Positions 1 to 12,645 of a stretch of DNA of 64,000 nt are shown here, one piece after another. The stretch lies in NCBI GenBank assembly GCA_024509875.1, contig JAMPIV010022931.1, positions 186,001 to 250,000 of the forward strand, written 5' to 3'. Positions within the stretch are counted from its first letter, which is position 1. Every line of letters begins with the position of its first letter. A program made the translations under genes and the position numbers. This stretch comes from Oreohelix idahoensis (taxonomy: Eukaryota; Mollusca; Gastropoda; Stylommatophora; Oreohelicidae). The notes under the pieces are model-generated. The model was not told the origin of the DNA and searched no databases. It worked only from the letters and a program-made list of their open reading frames with translations.

Positions 1-960
1 ACGTCTGCGAATAATGAGAGTACTATTTAAAGCCTTACTCTTTTATTAAATAACTTATTTTAAAATGTTTAGTGTACAATTAAGAAAAAACAACGCATTC
101 TTTTGTACTTTGTAAGGTTTTTTCTGTTTGTTTTTTTTTAAATATTAATATGCATTTATATTTGTAAAGCGATAAATAAACACACTGGGCTCAAACACAG
201 GTTACTAATTACACATAAGATGAGCTTCGCTTTAATGCATCCACATTATAACCCCTAAGATATATTTTTGACCGGCACCTAATGCTGCCTAAACTAACGT
301 TCTGATGGACGAAGATGATAAGTGCCCTTGTGAGCCCAATAATGACCAAAAGTCCTCTTCCCAATACACAAAACATTATTGCATGAGATGACAAGAGAAG
401 CTTTCATTACATTGTGATTTGTATGGAAATTAAAAAACATTGAGTCGAACACAAAAATAATCTTCATCTGACATATTAAGTCACATTGTATGGCTCTCAA
501 ACACAGAGAACAGTGAAATAAGCAGTAGGTTACAATCTTGTCACAATCCTCGTGATTGGTAAGTCGTCCCAATTCATTTTTCTTGCGTCGCGTTACAGCC
601 TAACCATAAATCTTAAAGCTGAATCACCAACCATTAGGATGGTTAAGTTTTTCTGTAAAAATGGTTAAATAATTTCAGTTCTGTCAAAACTCATTAGGTC
701 CCTAGTAGCATAGCCCGTCAAAAAACACACACAATGTCTTCCACATGTCACATGTCATCAGCTCCCTCTGGGGATTCTAGAACAAGGTCTTACCGCTAAG
801 AATGTACCGCTAAGAGGTATGTCTTCAATTCCTTTGTTCATATTCGTCTAACTCTTATTCGCTTACTCTGAAAATTTCAGAAAAGAGACGTTCTCAGTGT
901 TCCCTACCCAACTCAACATCTACACCTCAAATCTCCAATGTTTTTGCGCAATCTCTCATT
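1..960. repeat. Dispersed repeat R1, copy 1
   Basis: Non-coding AT-rich sequence. Bases 1 to about 593 match 8362-8967 closely. Bases about 826-949 are found again split in two: the first part ends at 9412 and the rest continues from 17916 to about 18020. The split copy is where LTR element B-prime inserted, so this copy shows the unoccupied site. Bases 594-825 differ from the other copy. The short frames here are not conserved between copies, so I call no gene. The ends of the repeat unit are not defined; it may start before the window. Confidence 0.75.
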
Positions 961-1577
961 TATGAAAGTGTGTATCTTTCTTGTTGTCGTTTTCTTGTCC
1001 TCCATGTTTTAAGACCATACAAGTAATAATGCCTGTTATATGAGTTGAAGATTGTTAATTGTTATGTTGGACTGGATTTCATTTTATTTCCGCATTTTTC
1101 TCAGTGCAATAAAGGCTCCTCTTGAATGTTGCATTCTTATTTTTAGATCATTGTCTGCTGCTCCAACTTTGTCTTTTTGGCGCTAAGATGCACCCATGAT
1201 TCCACTTGTTAGATGGACATATTTGTGCTGTTTTCGAATTTTATGTCTTTGTTTTAGTTTTTTTTTAAGGATCGTGTAGCTGGCCTAATGCCCACTCTTC
1301 CTCAGTGGTATTCTGCGAGTTATTCGGCAGGTTACATTGTTACTCTTCCATTGGGTTCCAGTAATACAATAGAGCGTATGGGATACAATGGTTTTATGAA
1401 CTGGAGCGCAATGGGTATTACATACTTACTTCACGGGAAGTTTAAACTATAAGACAACCTATACGCTTGCAGTTTAATAATGTAAGTTATATTGAGTACA
1501 TAATATGTAAAATATTTCATATGTATTTTCCTTTATTCAGTGAATACTGTGGTACCCAAACTTTGCTAGCGTTCTAG
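961..1577. other. No gene recognised
   Basis: AT- and T-rich sequence on the plus strand without a long open frame, a repeat shared with the rest of the window, or a recognisable element end. Confidence 0.5.
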
Positions 1578-2094
1578 TGGGAATAAATTAGTGGTGGTTC
1601 CTCCTTCGTTCTACTAGGGGTCGACCTGACCTGAAGCGTGGCCATTACCACAGGTTTTACAGGGCTTCCTAGAAAAACATATTTCTTTCCTAACACCAGC
1701 GGGTAGTTAGGGTCGTCACACATGGCTGCTCTAATCACTCCTTCCACGTACCTAGTCTTGACATTTATCTCGGCTACGGGAAGTGTCATGGTGGCTGTTC
1801 CTTTTAGGGCCCTTGTATTTCCACTCTCTCTGTGGTATACTGGTCAGGTTGCACTAGGGTTTCACTCACAACAGAGTCATATTCCAAACCGGAATCGTAA
1901 AGGCACCTGACTCTGGCACCATTACATGTCACTTCTTCACAGATGGGGGGATGATGAGGTTCATGCTGTTCTGTAGACAGGTCCTTCTTTCTCCCCTTGT
2001 CCACTGTTATCATGCATGCCGCTCGATATGGAAGACGTTTCCTACCACATTCACTAGTATTATGATTATGCATCCTGCATATTTGACAATATTT
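1578..2094 (-). mobile_element. 517-bp Gag/protease fragment of element B-prime
   Basis: This matches 13898-14414 over its whole length; I noticed about three base differences. It holds the end of Gag with the CCHC knuckle, the protease DSG segment and the start of the following linker, in the same minus orientation as B-prime. There are no LTRs, no poly-A tail and no evident target duplication at either edge (joins after gcgttctag and before actgtgaag). The frame is already broken inside it as in the longer copy: a stop follows the protease start at 1804 and a second frame runs 1789-1574. It is a fragment, not a gene. Confidence 0.85.
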
Positions 2095-5000
2095 ACTGTG
2101 AAGTAATTAAGCACTTTCATTATATGAACTTGTAACTGTCTTTTTTTCTTGTTGATGTGATCACTGGCCCAAGACAGTATACATGTTGTTAGATGTGTAG
2201 TGCGAGCGTATGATGAATTGAGTGTGGGTGCGAATGAAGACGCGAATGTGTTTAGGCTCGTATAGATGTAGATCCTGCAACCCATACTCTCACATGCAGT
2301 AATCAAGGATGCTTTGACACTGCAGGCATGTTTCAAGACATTTATTGACGGGAACACACATAGTATCAACAGGAACAGTCAGTGTAACAAGGTCATGCTG
2401 ACCTGACATCGATAGGTATACATTTGGCATTCAAAAAGGTAAACATCGGAATAGACGTGCATGGTCAATAGCAAAGTTCTTCAATAATGACAGTTCGTAG
2501 CGTCGCCCTTGGCGTCTCTGACTAAACGCGTCAGATGCCTTAGTCACTTTGACACACAGGTGCAACTTGGCACTCCCCGCCAATTGCACATATCAGGCTG
2601 TAGTATAATAGCCGAAAGCACAGGCCTCGTTCTGACGTCGGCCGTGTACTTCTGTTAAATAGGTTATCATCAACCCTGCAGTAATACTTATTGTAGGTAG
2701 AAGTTCCGCCAATCTGCGGCTCCCACAATATATCTTCGTCACTGGATTTCTGGACAATATAAGACTAACAGTCTTGGATGGCTACCTCGAGCACAAATAT
2801 TTAAGTTCTGAAATGGCGGATCAGTGAGCTGCTGTTCACCCTAGGTAATCCTTTACATGTTCTGCCACCGAAAAGCGTAATAATGCATAAAGGTCGGTAT
2901 TACCTGGCAAATGAATCCTCAGAACATCACAAGGAATTCTGTCGTCATCCTGACGCACAGAGATTCACTGGGGAAAACTGCCATAGCAGTTACTTCGAAG
3001 ATTCTCCCCGAAAAACAATGGACTCTTGGTCCCTTCAGAAAAACAGGACCTCCCGGCTTCCCGGAAGTATATCTCACTCCCGCTTAAAAAACCTTCCCAT
3101 AGGCCTACGCCGAACTGTCAACCTCTGACCCTAAAGGTCAAACACAATGAATGAATAAACAAGGGAAGACAACCCCTAATCAACCTGACATCGCAGGTAA
3201 AGACACAATTATACTTATGATACAAACATAAGCAAATAACTTGACAGATGACTCCGTCGAAAATGACAGCAACAGAACTGTAACAGTTAAATGAAGTAAA
3301 AAGCCTATCGCGCCAGAATTATTTCTTCCAGAATAACACTTAGGTACAGTTCAGCCCGTTGCGGCAACCAAAATATCAGTACATCCCGACAGAGTTTTGA
3401 ACTAGTAGTGTGGTGACCAAATATAGTCATTTACTGAGATAAGGCACCCGACCTGACATTCCTCATTTCTAGAAACCTACGCTAGTGACACTGTGCTCTG
3501 CTAACTTTCCTGCCTGGACAAATTTTATGTGACTTAATCAGACATCCGAAAATTAAGAACACCCAAGGAATCGTTCCCTGAGACAGAGAGTTCAGTACGT
3601 CTTTTGGAACTGGGGATTTCTTGGTCGAGACTGCATTTACGGGTCTGTGTGAAGGTCCTAGAATTTATTATGTTCCCAGAGGCAGCGAGCAAAGCTGTAA
3701 GGTATAAATGTGTGCACATGGCCATGGCTGAATGAATAAGAGTGTACGCAGGTCTGAGTGTTATTTTACCGTTGTATTTCGGCACCTAATTGCTGTCATA
3801 ACTTTCTTCATGCAAGTTTTTTTTTTTGCTAACAATATTTTCCCTTAAACTAGATTATAGTATCAGGTCTGTTCATACCTTAAACGGGGAAAACTCTTAG
3901 ACTCAATCATATGTATCTGGGACTCTTTGTGCTATCATCTTTCTCCTAACGGGACTGTGGGCTATCCATCGAGGGAAGATCATAACTGTGGGTCTAACAG
4001 TTCTTGTAGCGTTCCTTGATTTGTTTATGACTTTGTGTATATGCCTTTTTGATATAATTTTTACATGTTGTGACGTAAGTTTACAATGATAAATAAACTT
4101 AACAATAACTTAATCAGCATGTTGGTCAGCTCGTTCTAAATATTTATATAATCATTTATTATAGTTTCCCACGTCTGTGTGTCTACCTGTCGTCACTTGA
4201 ATGTGCGTGCACGTGAGTGGATATATATATATTTAATGTATATGTGTTAGACTGTCTGACTACTTTAGATCTGTCGTAGAAGATAGGTGAGAGAGAGAGA
4301 GAAGATTTCCCGCTCTCAGAGACAGCCTCTATCACTATTCCACCACCTCACTCGTGGAAATCTATTTTGTATTTCTATCTCACACTGTGACTATCACTCA
4401 TTCCAATCTATTCAGAAGGGACCAACCCAAGTCTTAATTCTCCTATCAAAAATCTACGACAATGGGATACAATTTTTCTATAATTCTGAGTGTACGGGCT
4501 ACAATAATTCTATACCCGGAGAGTATGGGGTATAGTATTTATATAATATGGATTTTTTGGAGACTGTTCATTTTGTTTTATAATCTGGATATTGTAACGT
4601 TAGTTTAACTTGGAGTTCAAGTAGTCAATGCTGTCCTCAAAACATTATCTATACGTTTATTTATGAGAGAATTGTATCACCTATCTCTTTTACAAAGTTG
4701 GGAGTCCATCTAAGATTATTATAACTGTATGTAGAATGCTGTGCTGTACCTCTGCTGCACTTATGGAGCCAATAACATTGGAGGATACACTCTATTGCTT
4801 TTTTGTCCTCACAACATAGGCATGTCTGTCTGTCTGGATTTCAGTTTGTTGATCAGATGATGTTTGCGTCTGCAATGGTCGCTTCTCAGTCTGAAAATAC
4901 TCACTTCATCTCTTCTTGGCAAGGAGTTGTATGATTCAGCTGTATCAGACTCTGACGATCTTTCTGTCATTTTTATTTAAATGTATTACGTATTATTGGT

Positions 5001-5205
5001 TTTGTCTCCTGTATGTGGCTCCGACTAGTTTGGTGTTTGTTCTCTCTTAGTTGGCAACTCCATCTGCATTCTCATTTTCATACATCGTGTAGTGGGCAGG
5101 GATCCACCTCACTTTTACATATTAAAAAAATTACTCACGGTTTCCATTAGTGCTTCTGAAAGGCAGCTCTATTTGTTTTTTTTTCTGAGTGCAACTATAA
5201 CTGAG
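2095..5205. other. No gene recognised
   Basis: About 3.1 kb without a supported gene. Frames up to about 83 codons occur on both strands but resemble nothing I know and lack conserved copies. A GA-rich stretch near 4287-4302 and short T and AT runs are the only visible low-complexity features. Confidence 0.5.
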
Positions 5206-5593
5206 AATCTATAAGAGTCTGTGAGGAACACTATCTTTTCTCCAACAGAGAGTCTGTGAGGAACACTATCTTGTCTCTAACAGAGAATCAGTGACGAACA
5301 CTATCTTGTCTTAAAAAAAAGTATGTGAGAAACACTGTCCGGTCTCTATAAGAGAGAGACAGTGAGGAACACTATCTTGTCTCTAACAGAGGGACTGCGA
5401 GATAGACTATCTTGTCTCTAACAGAGAGACTGTGAGGAACACTATTTTGTCTTTAACAGAGAGACTGTGACGAACACTTTCGTGTCTCTTACAGAGTGTC
5501 TGTGATGGACGTTTTCTTGTCTCTAACAGAGAGCCTGTGAGGAACACTATCTTGTCTCTAACAGTGAGTCAATGACGAACACTTTCGAATGGA
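5206..5593. repeat. Degenerate 35-bp minisatellite, locus 1
   Basis: About eleven imperfect tandem copies of a unit close to 35 bp with the core aacactatcttgtctctaa followed by cagagag and a variable gtctgtgagg-like part. It is the same family as the large array at 28337-29863 but more diverged. Each unit contains tctctaacagaga, which can fold into a five-base-pair hairpin with a three-base loop. Confidence 0.85.
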
Positions 5594-7339
5594 GGGTAAA
5601 TTCTGAGTTAAATGGGATGATGGAATAAGAAAGGGGACACATAAGTATGTGTCGGGAAGCGCAATACTGAGGAGAGCGTTTCGTTTCTATTCTTTTACCA
5701 CAGTTATTGGTGGTACCAGAAGAAAGTACCATCTCTGGAACATCAAGAGAACAGTGGCCTAAACTTTAAGACGAGGGACCATCTTTGTAGACTCTCCCTG
5801 ACATTTCTGGGAAACTAGCTGCACCCGACAACCTTGACCAGCGTCGAACGTGAGCAGTGTAAAAAGAACCAACCATTAGAAGGAGCAGAACAGTCATTGG
5901 CAGTTGAGTTCAAAATATATGCTGCCCCTTGAACTTCTTGCAAAAATTTACATCCTATCACGACCGTGATGATAACTTTTTCTTGATCCATAACTATTCA
6001 ATTATTTTCAAATTGTTAAAACTTAAATGATTATTACATTATGTTATTTGTAATTATACAAATTTAACTTCGATTTAATCGTTTTAAATGTACTGCATGT
6101 TTGTCTCAGTCAGTTTACTACACACACTCTAAACAGTGCTTTACAGAATAATACGAATTCCACTGCGTAAATCAGAGGTGGGGGCTTGAACAAGCTAAGA
6201 TTAATCATTGCTTAATTCTTCACAAAAGTTGTCCGCAGATTCTAGAATTAACGTGCTTAGCCAAAGCAGCATTGTTTCGCTTATCTGAATATCTCGTGAA
6301 AGCAACATTGAGATAGAAGCGTCATTACCCTTTTATTTACAGATCTGCAAAGAGTAATCAAGTGCGAAGGTAAAACACCATTGAAGCTCTTGAGTTTTGG
6401 CCACTGCTGGACCTTTACTGCAAAGCAAGGGAGGCAATACCGTCACATGCAGTTATGATAGTGAAAAAATTGCAAGTCCTCGGCCTCGTAAAATAGCAAC
6501 CACCTTGATTAGAGTTACAAATGGTGCAGGAAATAATGTAACTAAAGAACGAAAACTACGGCAAAAAGTTAGTAAGGGTGAAACATTAAATAGTTTTCGT
6601 TTTGACCCAAATCATGAACCAGGTCTGCATGCAAATTTTGAGATTTTATGGAAGTGGTTTAGGTGTCATTATGTAAGCTACCAATACTGTAAATATTAGG
6701 CAGTATGTCTACATGGTAATCACCTACAGAAGGGCATTAACTGTCTTAGAAACAAACAACATGTTGGTAAGTTGATAATTTAAAAAAAACAATTGAAACT
6801 TTGTCTTTCAATCAATTAATATGATTAATAATATTTACTGTAACTGTAAACATAATTTCTTTAGCTTACTGTAATAGTACATTCCTTTATCTTTAAAATG
6901 ACGTCTAATTCATAAAAGTCTGTAACCAATAACAAAAACTACAGCTTACTTTGTGCATACACCTACATGATGAAAATGGGAACAAAATTTAACTACGCCA
7001 CAGAGTATTTTCCAACTCGGTGGTTAATGTGTTAAGTATAATGTAGATGAGGGATGTTTAAATATAAATAAACAAATAAAAAGTTATTAGATCAGTTTTA
7101 CAAATTAACGGTACACAAGAAACTTGCCAAGTTTCGGGTTTGACCATCCGTCAGCCACAGTTACAAATAAACAACAAGGACAAGAAATATAGACAGGTAA
7201 AAGAAGTATACTATAGACACTAAACAACACGTAATGTGTATATAATAATATATTTTAAATTTAACAACACAGGTGAAGAGCAATAATAAAGCAAGGAAAA
7301 TACAAAAACCGAAAAAATATAATGACAATTAGTTTAACA
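5594..7339. other. No gene recognised; one unassigned open frame
   Basis: A 100-codon frame on the plus strand at 6397-6699 is basic and shows no domain I recognise; its first codon is not ATG (it lies in gttttggccactgctgg). It may be chance or a decayed fragment. The rest is AT-rich with no element ends that I can see. Confidence 0.4.
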
Positions 7340-7351
7340 ATCAACGATAAT
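7340..7351. repeat. Target-site duplication of the SINE (left; partner 7630-7641)
   Basis: atcaacgataat occurs exactly at both borders of the SINE, as expected for LINE-mediated insertion. Confidence 0.9.
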
Positions 7352-7629
7352 TTTTTTTTTTTTTTCCCTTAACCAGCGGCACTTGGGCTTTCAGCCCCTT
7401 AGGCCCAATGACATGTCATTGCGAGGCTGGGGAACCTGAGGACTTTCCTTCCAACCTGGTCAGGAGCTTCGCTCCTTCCCATCCACAGAGGGTTTATCAC
7501 AGGAGCCGTTCAGGCTATTCAGTCAAATTTCCGGCCGTAAACATTTCTTCAAACGCCGACGCCCGGGTTTGAACCATGAACACCTGGTCGCCAGTACAAC
7601 GCCGAAGCCATTACACCAGCGCGGCTCCC
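7352..7629 (-). mobile_element. tRNA-derived SINE, complete, with target duplication
   Basis: Read on the minus strand it begins at 7629 with a tRNA-like head: an A-box-like TGGTGTAATGG (7608-7618) and a B-box-like GGTTCAAACCC (7565-7575). It then has a body of about 200 bp and ends in a poly-A tail, seen as a T run from 7352. The 12-bp sequence atcaacgataat flanks it directly on both sides (7340-7351 and 7630-7641), which fixes both ends. Such elements are transcribed by RNA polymerase III and copied by LINE proteins. The body has three perfect hairpin sequences: 7385-7397, 7406-7421 and 7462-7476. I cannot assign a named SINE family. Confidence 0.9.
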
Positions 7630-7936
7630 ATCAACGATAATCAAAAGCAGAATTAAAATAACAAAACAACAAGCCCTGATTTGACACTATCGACATAAGA
7701 TACGGAGAAGCGGTAAATACAATGCCGAGAGGAATCACACATGTTTAGTACTTTATTACGATACAACAATCTTGTAAGCTAAATAGCTTTTAACTAACTT
7801 TCTTTATTCGCTACACAACCAGCCATTGATGTTGTGAACTCGTATTAATTTTCCACACATCATTGCTTCACTTTTTCCCTCATACTAAAACGTTAAGATA
7901 CAGTTTTGCTATGAGAGTTGGAAAATAACAAAATCA

Positions 7937-8345
7937 TTGGAGAACAAGCTGAATACATTCGAGAACAAATGTCTTAGAAAATTCATGAACATCAGTTGGA
8001 AAGAATTCAAGACTAATCGACAAATAAGAGAAGACTCTAGACAGAAATATGTCTCCAACTATATAAGGAAAAGACGATGGTCATATATCGGTCATGTCCT
8101 ACGAATGCAAAACAACAGAATACCATTGCAGGCACTCACTTGGATTCCTGAGGGTAAGAGGAAAAAAGGAAGACCAAAAGAAACACTCAGAAGAACAATA
8201 ATAAGAGAAGGAAGAACGTTGGGATTAAACAATGTGCAAGAGCTAAGAGGAGTGGCGTCACAACGAACAACCTGGAGAGCACTGGTTTCTGCCTTATGCG
8301 CCGTGTTTGGTGCTTAAAGAATTTATTATTATTATTATTATTATT
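7937..8345 (+). pseudogene. 5'-truncated LINE, C-terminal end of ORF2 (copy 1)
   Basis: An open frame to 8317 encodes the tail of a non-LTR reverse-transcriptase protein. Typical features are the RRWSYIGHVLRMQNNRIP segment, GKRKKGRPKETLRRTI and a final W-x2-LVSALCAVF. This region lies after the reverse transcriptase and carries no catalytic motif. The element ends in an ATT repeat (from about 8321). The first ATG-like codon of the frame is not a biological start; the copy simply begins here by 5' truncation. It is about 95 percent similar at protein level to the copy at 12646-13031. The clade is uncertain (RTE-like or I-like). Confidence 0.85.
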
Positions 8346-8361
8346 ATGTAATTTTTATTAC

Positions 8362-9412
8362 CAAGGAACGTGATGTGTCTGAGAATAAAAATCGTACTAT
8401 TTAAAGCATTACTTTTTTACTGTTTTAACTATTTCAAAATGTTTATTGCAAAATTAAAAATAACAGCACATTATTTTGAACTTTGCAAGGTTTTTTCTTT
8501 TAATATTAATATGCATTTATATTTGCAAAACGATAAATAAACATATACAGGACTTAAATACAGGTTACTAACTACGTATAACACGAGTTTCGCTTTAATG
8601 CACTAAAACTAATAAAATCACAATATATTTTTGACCGGCACCTAGTGCTGCCTAAACTAACGTTTTGATGTACGAAGATGATAAGTGCCCTTGTGAGCCC
8701 AATAATGACCAAAAGTCCTCATCCCAATTTACAAAACTTTATTGCATGAGATGACAAGAGAAGCTTTCATTACATTGTGATTTGTATGGAAATTAAAAGA
8801 CATTGAGTCGAACACAAAAAATAATCTTCATCTGACATATTAAGTCACATTGTATGGCTCTCAAACATAGAGAACAGCGAAAACGTGAAACCCGTAGTTG
8901 GTTACAATCTTGTCACAATCCTCGTGATTGGTAAGTCGCCCCAATTCATTTTTCTTGCGTCGCGTTATAGGGAGGGATCCCGTTACACGCCCATTGAGGC
9001 ATATTGGGAATATGGTGTTAGGCCCATATTTTCTTGACAATCGGCACACTAGAGGCGATGTGGTCAGCATCACATCGGCAGCCTTAACCTTCCCAGTGTT
9101 GCTCTGGTACCCAGTTGGGTACATTGCATGTTTTTTCCGTATTTTCTCGAAAAGTGGTGCGGTTGGTTCTTCCATTTCAAACGCTACTAAGCTTCACATC
9201 AAGACAATTATCATCGTTAAGATTGGAGAAAAAAAGAGGCAGAAAAGAGAGAAAGTACTGGACAATTTGACATCATGACATGGCAAAAAAGTCAACAAAA
9301 AAACTCATAAATAGTACTGGCGTTTGGAAGTTTTGGAGAATGCATTAGCCACCAGGCAGGATACTAGTAAACGAAGAAGAAGAAGATGTTTGTCTTCAAT
9401 TCCTATGTTTAC
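8362..9412. repeat. Dispersed repeat R1, copy 2 (left part)
   Basis: 8362-8967 aligns with 1-593. From 8968 to about 9387 the sequence differs from copy 1. From about 9388 to 9412 it aligns again with 826-849. The repeat is then cut by element B-prime and resumes at 17916. The 8968-9387 segment carries an open minus-strand stretch (8861-9175) without recognisable domain and may be a separate insertion or an alternative form of the repeat. Confidence 0.7.
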
Positions 9413-11757
9413 TGTAGCAAAGTTTGATTTTGCTGGGGAGGTTATGATGGTATCCTAAAAGAATGAAATCGGTGCCTGCATTAACGGTGTGAGGTACACA
9501 ACACAAAAACACTTTAATTTTGTTTGAGGAAGTGAATAAAACCACTGGTTAAGTTTTTCTTTAAAATGAATATTTTTTCTGTACAATTTAATCTGCCTGT
9601 CCAGCCATATCTTTTGGACAGGTCTTTGAAAATGAGGACAAGATAGTTTACATAAAAGATCAACTAAAATTATATGTGGACTCTTAGTCCAATAACTATA
9701 AAGTCACTATATATCTTTCCTGGTGGAATGTTCACAGCTTACACTTTATTCATCTAATAGGGAGAGTCACTGTGTATGAGGGGCTGTAGTTTCATCATAC
9801 CCCATAAACTTCCTGAGTATGATTTGAAATACCAGTGTTTATTAAACGAAAGTGTCAGATATACCCAGATGCTTAACACATCACCTGGGATTCCTTGTAG
9901 AATGATAATACAGTGTGTAGTTGTAGAAAATCTTGATCTTTCAACATGCCCAAGCTCCTCCCGTTATCTTTTGACAGCATAAACGAATGGTCGGAGACTT
10001 GATGGCGTTATTCTTACTCAGCAGGTTTCCTATTACCAGCTGGCAACAGGAAATAAAACCTCTGCAACAAAAAGACACCCTGGCCTTTTATATCTGATCA
10101 CTTATTATATTTATTATTTTCCTACGGAGGTATGGGGTCAGCCTCACGTGCATTACAGGTGCACTCGCCCCTAATTTTAAATGACTCACACCTTGCTGTG
10201 ACCACATAGTTTTCCTCAATAAAATAATGTGGAGGAACCACATTTCCTTTGGTATGATTTTCTCTTCTTTTCTTTTTTAAAATATAAATGCTTCAGACAT
10301 GTTTAACAGTGTTCATAGAACACAGAGGCTTACTAATATTCTAATGCAATAATATTCAAACAAAATCATGACAACATGCAACAGTTAGATACATTTCAAT
10401 GTGAGGACTCAACAATGTCTGCTCCCGGCATGTCCTTCACTTTTCCCAATAGCAGTATCTAACTTTGGCAGTTGTAATTAAACATATTAATTCATAAAGC
10501 ATTCTTACCACAAATTTCAAGAAATATAAACAAATGACGCTGACTTGCAAAGAAGTGGCCTCAGTTTCGTCTGCACTGTCCGGACTGTGAATACTTCTTT
10601 ATTTAATTTCAAAATTAACACAGCTGTTCTCAGCATATTTGAATGAAAAGTTTTGTTCAACTGGCAATGAATAGTGAAAGCTTTTTGCTAATATTTATTA
10701 GCACTGGCCAATCGAAAGCTTGCGACCACCAGAATTTCAAATGTAGTTTTTGAAAAACAAAAATAATTCCAAACAAACTCTGCGTCTGGTAGTCGATTGG
10801 CCAGCCTGCTTTAGTTATGCCCAATACAAAAAGATGGTTCGTTTAGGTTAACAATTTACCTACCGCTCCCCTTTCCCTCCTATACTCTTGTTTCCCAATC
10901 GAATTTGAATGTACCTCAATGCCTCTTTTCCTAAGCTGGCGTCCCCACTAACATTATGAAAAAAACAAGCAGGAACAACAGTCTGTCTGGTCACGCGTCC
11001 GTAGACATTTAGTATTTTCTCAATAACTTTACTAATACTTGGACTACCATATTATTTAAAACACATTCTTGCTCAGTGGACTCTAAGCTATACTACCATA
11101 TGATTTTTATGGTCAGTTTCATATTGGTTTAGATTTTTCTATTTTGTCACTGTCAATCGTCAAATAAAAATTTTACACAAGACGGCCATCTTTCCCTCTC
11201 TTTCATCTCGCCAGCATGTATTTTTCAAACAACTAACTTGTTTTAGTTACGTCAAAAATACTACCGCGAGGATGAAATAAAATTTGTCCGCGTGTTTGCC
11301 TCTGCTGGCTTTGCTCCAGCGTGTATATATGCATGGCACAACGTGTCAAGCGAAGAGGGGTTTTGCGCGGCGGGTTAAGAATTGGCGTTAATAATTTGTA
11401 TTGTCTTGTGTTACACTACCAAAAAATGTAGGGATTACTACTCATTACAAGCGTTAAAATCAAAATACTACGTTAATTCAGACAGTAGTTTGGCGGCACA
11501 CTTCCGCAAAATCGTTAATTGTAAGTCTTGCCGCAGTCTCTATCAGATCGGGCAAAATGTTAAAAATGTACGTCACAAGGAAAGCGAGTAGGTTTAAACG
11601 GGGGGATCGGTTCTAGGCCTTTCCATGGCACAAAATTCAGCGCTATGCTGGCGTGTGAGAACATCACAGTCAAACACAATCGAGCGGATTTATTGATTAT
11701 TATTTTATGACTAAAATCTTAATGAAATGAGCGATTATTCTCGCAGATTTTACTACA
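9413..11757 (-). repeat. B-prime 3' LTR
   Basis: It aligns over most of its length with 15794-17915, from tgtagcaaagtttgattttg to gattttactaca. It contains about 600 bp (roughly 11060-11690) that is mostly missing from the other LTR and lacks about 160 bp that the other has near 15875-16033. Substitutions between the two are more frequent than in elements A, B and C, so this insertion is older. Confidence 0.85.
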
Positions 11758-11770
11758 CACCTCACATCCT
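11758..11770 (-). other. Polypurine tract of B-prime
   Basis: On the minus strand AGGATGTGAGGTG lies immediately before the 3' LTR start TGTAGTAAAA. This is the expected place of the plus-strand DNA primer. It is less purine-pure than the tract in B. Confidence 0.6.
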
Positions 11771-11827
11771 AAAACATGCATTCATTTGCAGGTTATAATC
11801 TGCGAGATAACTTAGCTCAATGAAGTC

Positions 11828-12170
11828 TTATGCGTTTTTCTGATCTTCATCATAAGGATGTCTACTCAAAAAGTCTGCACCTACGTTCTGAGGGCCGGGA
11901 ATATATTCTATCAGAAATGAGTATGGCTGCAATAATAAAGACCATCTCAATAATCTGGAATTTTCATGCTTGGCCTGGGACAAGAACACGAGAGGTGAAT
12001 GATCCGTTTGGACCACAAATGTCCTGCCATATAAATAAATCCGGAATTTTTTTATCGCCCATATCAAAGCTAGACATTCCTTTTCACTTGTTGAATAATT
12101 TTTTTCCGCCTTGTTCAACTTGCGGCTTGCATAAGCGACTGGGTTCAATTCAAAGTAAGCACTACTGACG
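11828..12170 (-). pseudogene. B-prime RNase H remnant
   Basis: About 110 codons of a retroelement RNase H, containing the NPVAYASRKLNKAEKNYS segment, KECLA with the catalytic Glu, QTDHSPL with a catalytic Asp, and the final NVGADFLSRHP with the last Asp. It matches the end of the element B polyprotein. The first catalytic Asp and everything before it is missing: homology stops at about 12170, where unrelated sequence begins. The stop codon and 3' untranslated part are intact. Confidence 0.88.
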
Positions 12171-12635
12171 AAGGTTGCCTCAGACCTCTGAAATCCAAGA
12201 ATCCATTTCAGTTATGTTACTGAACAGCTACAAGTGTTACTGCTTGTCTCATACTGAGTATCATTTTATCTTCACCTTTACTCTTCCCTGAGTCTGTCCC
12301 ATGACATGTCCAGAGATTCTAGACTTCCCTCAAGTTTGCAATAGTTATAAGGGAATAATCTATAAATATGGTGATGGTAGAGTTTTGTAGGGGATCCAAT
12401 AATTCTCTTATGAGCATGGAAAAACACTCGGAATATCCTCAATTCAAGAAGACAACCTAGGGATTCATTATACTCTTCCGAAATGTTCACAGCCAACAAT
12501 TGGTATGCGTTCCTGCTTGACTTGAATTTGGAAACACCCTTTAATAAAAATCATACATAATTCTATAATGTGCCACTCAAATGGAGGCCATATTCACCAA
12601 CTGATTTCTCCGCCTAACGACAATTTTTAGTGAAA
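12171..12635. other. Foreign or unrecognised segment inside B-prime
   Basis: This lies between the RNase H remnant and the LINE end. I see no similarity to the matching part of element B, and only short broken frames. It seems to belong to the sequence that replaced the middle of B-prime. Confidence 0.5.
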
Positions 12636-12645
12636 TAATGTAATA

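Noticed and set aside
6397..6699. 100-codon plus-strand frame
   Set aside because: No ATG start, no domain, no second copy; kept only as a note in the intergenic entry.
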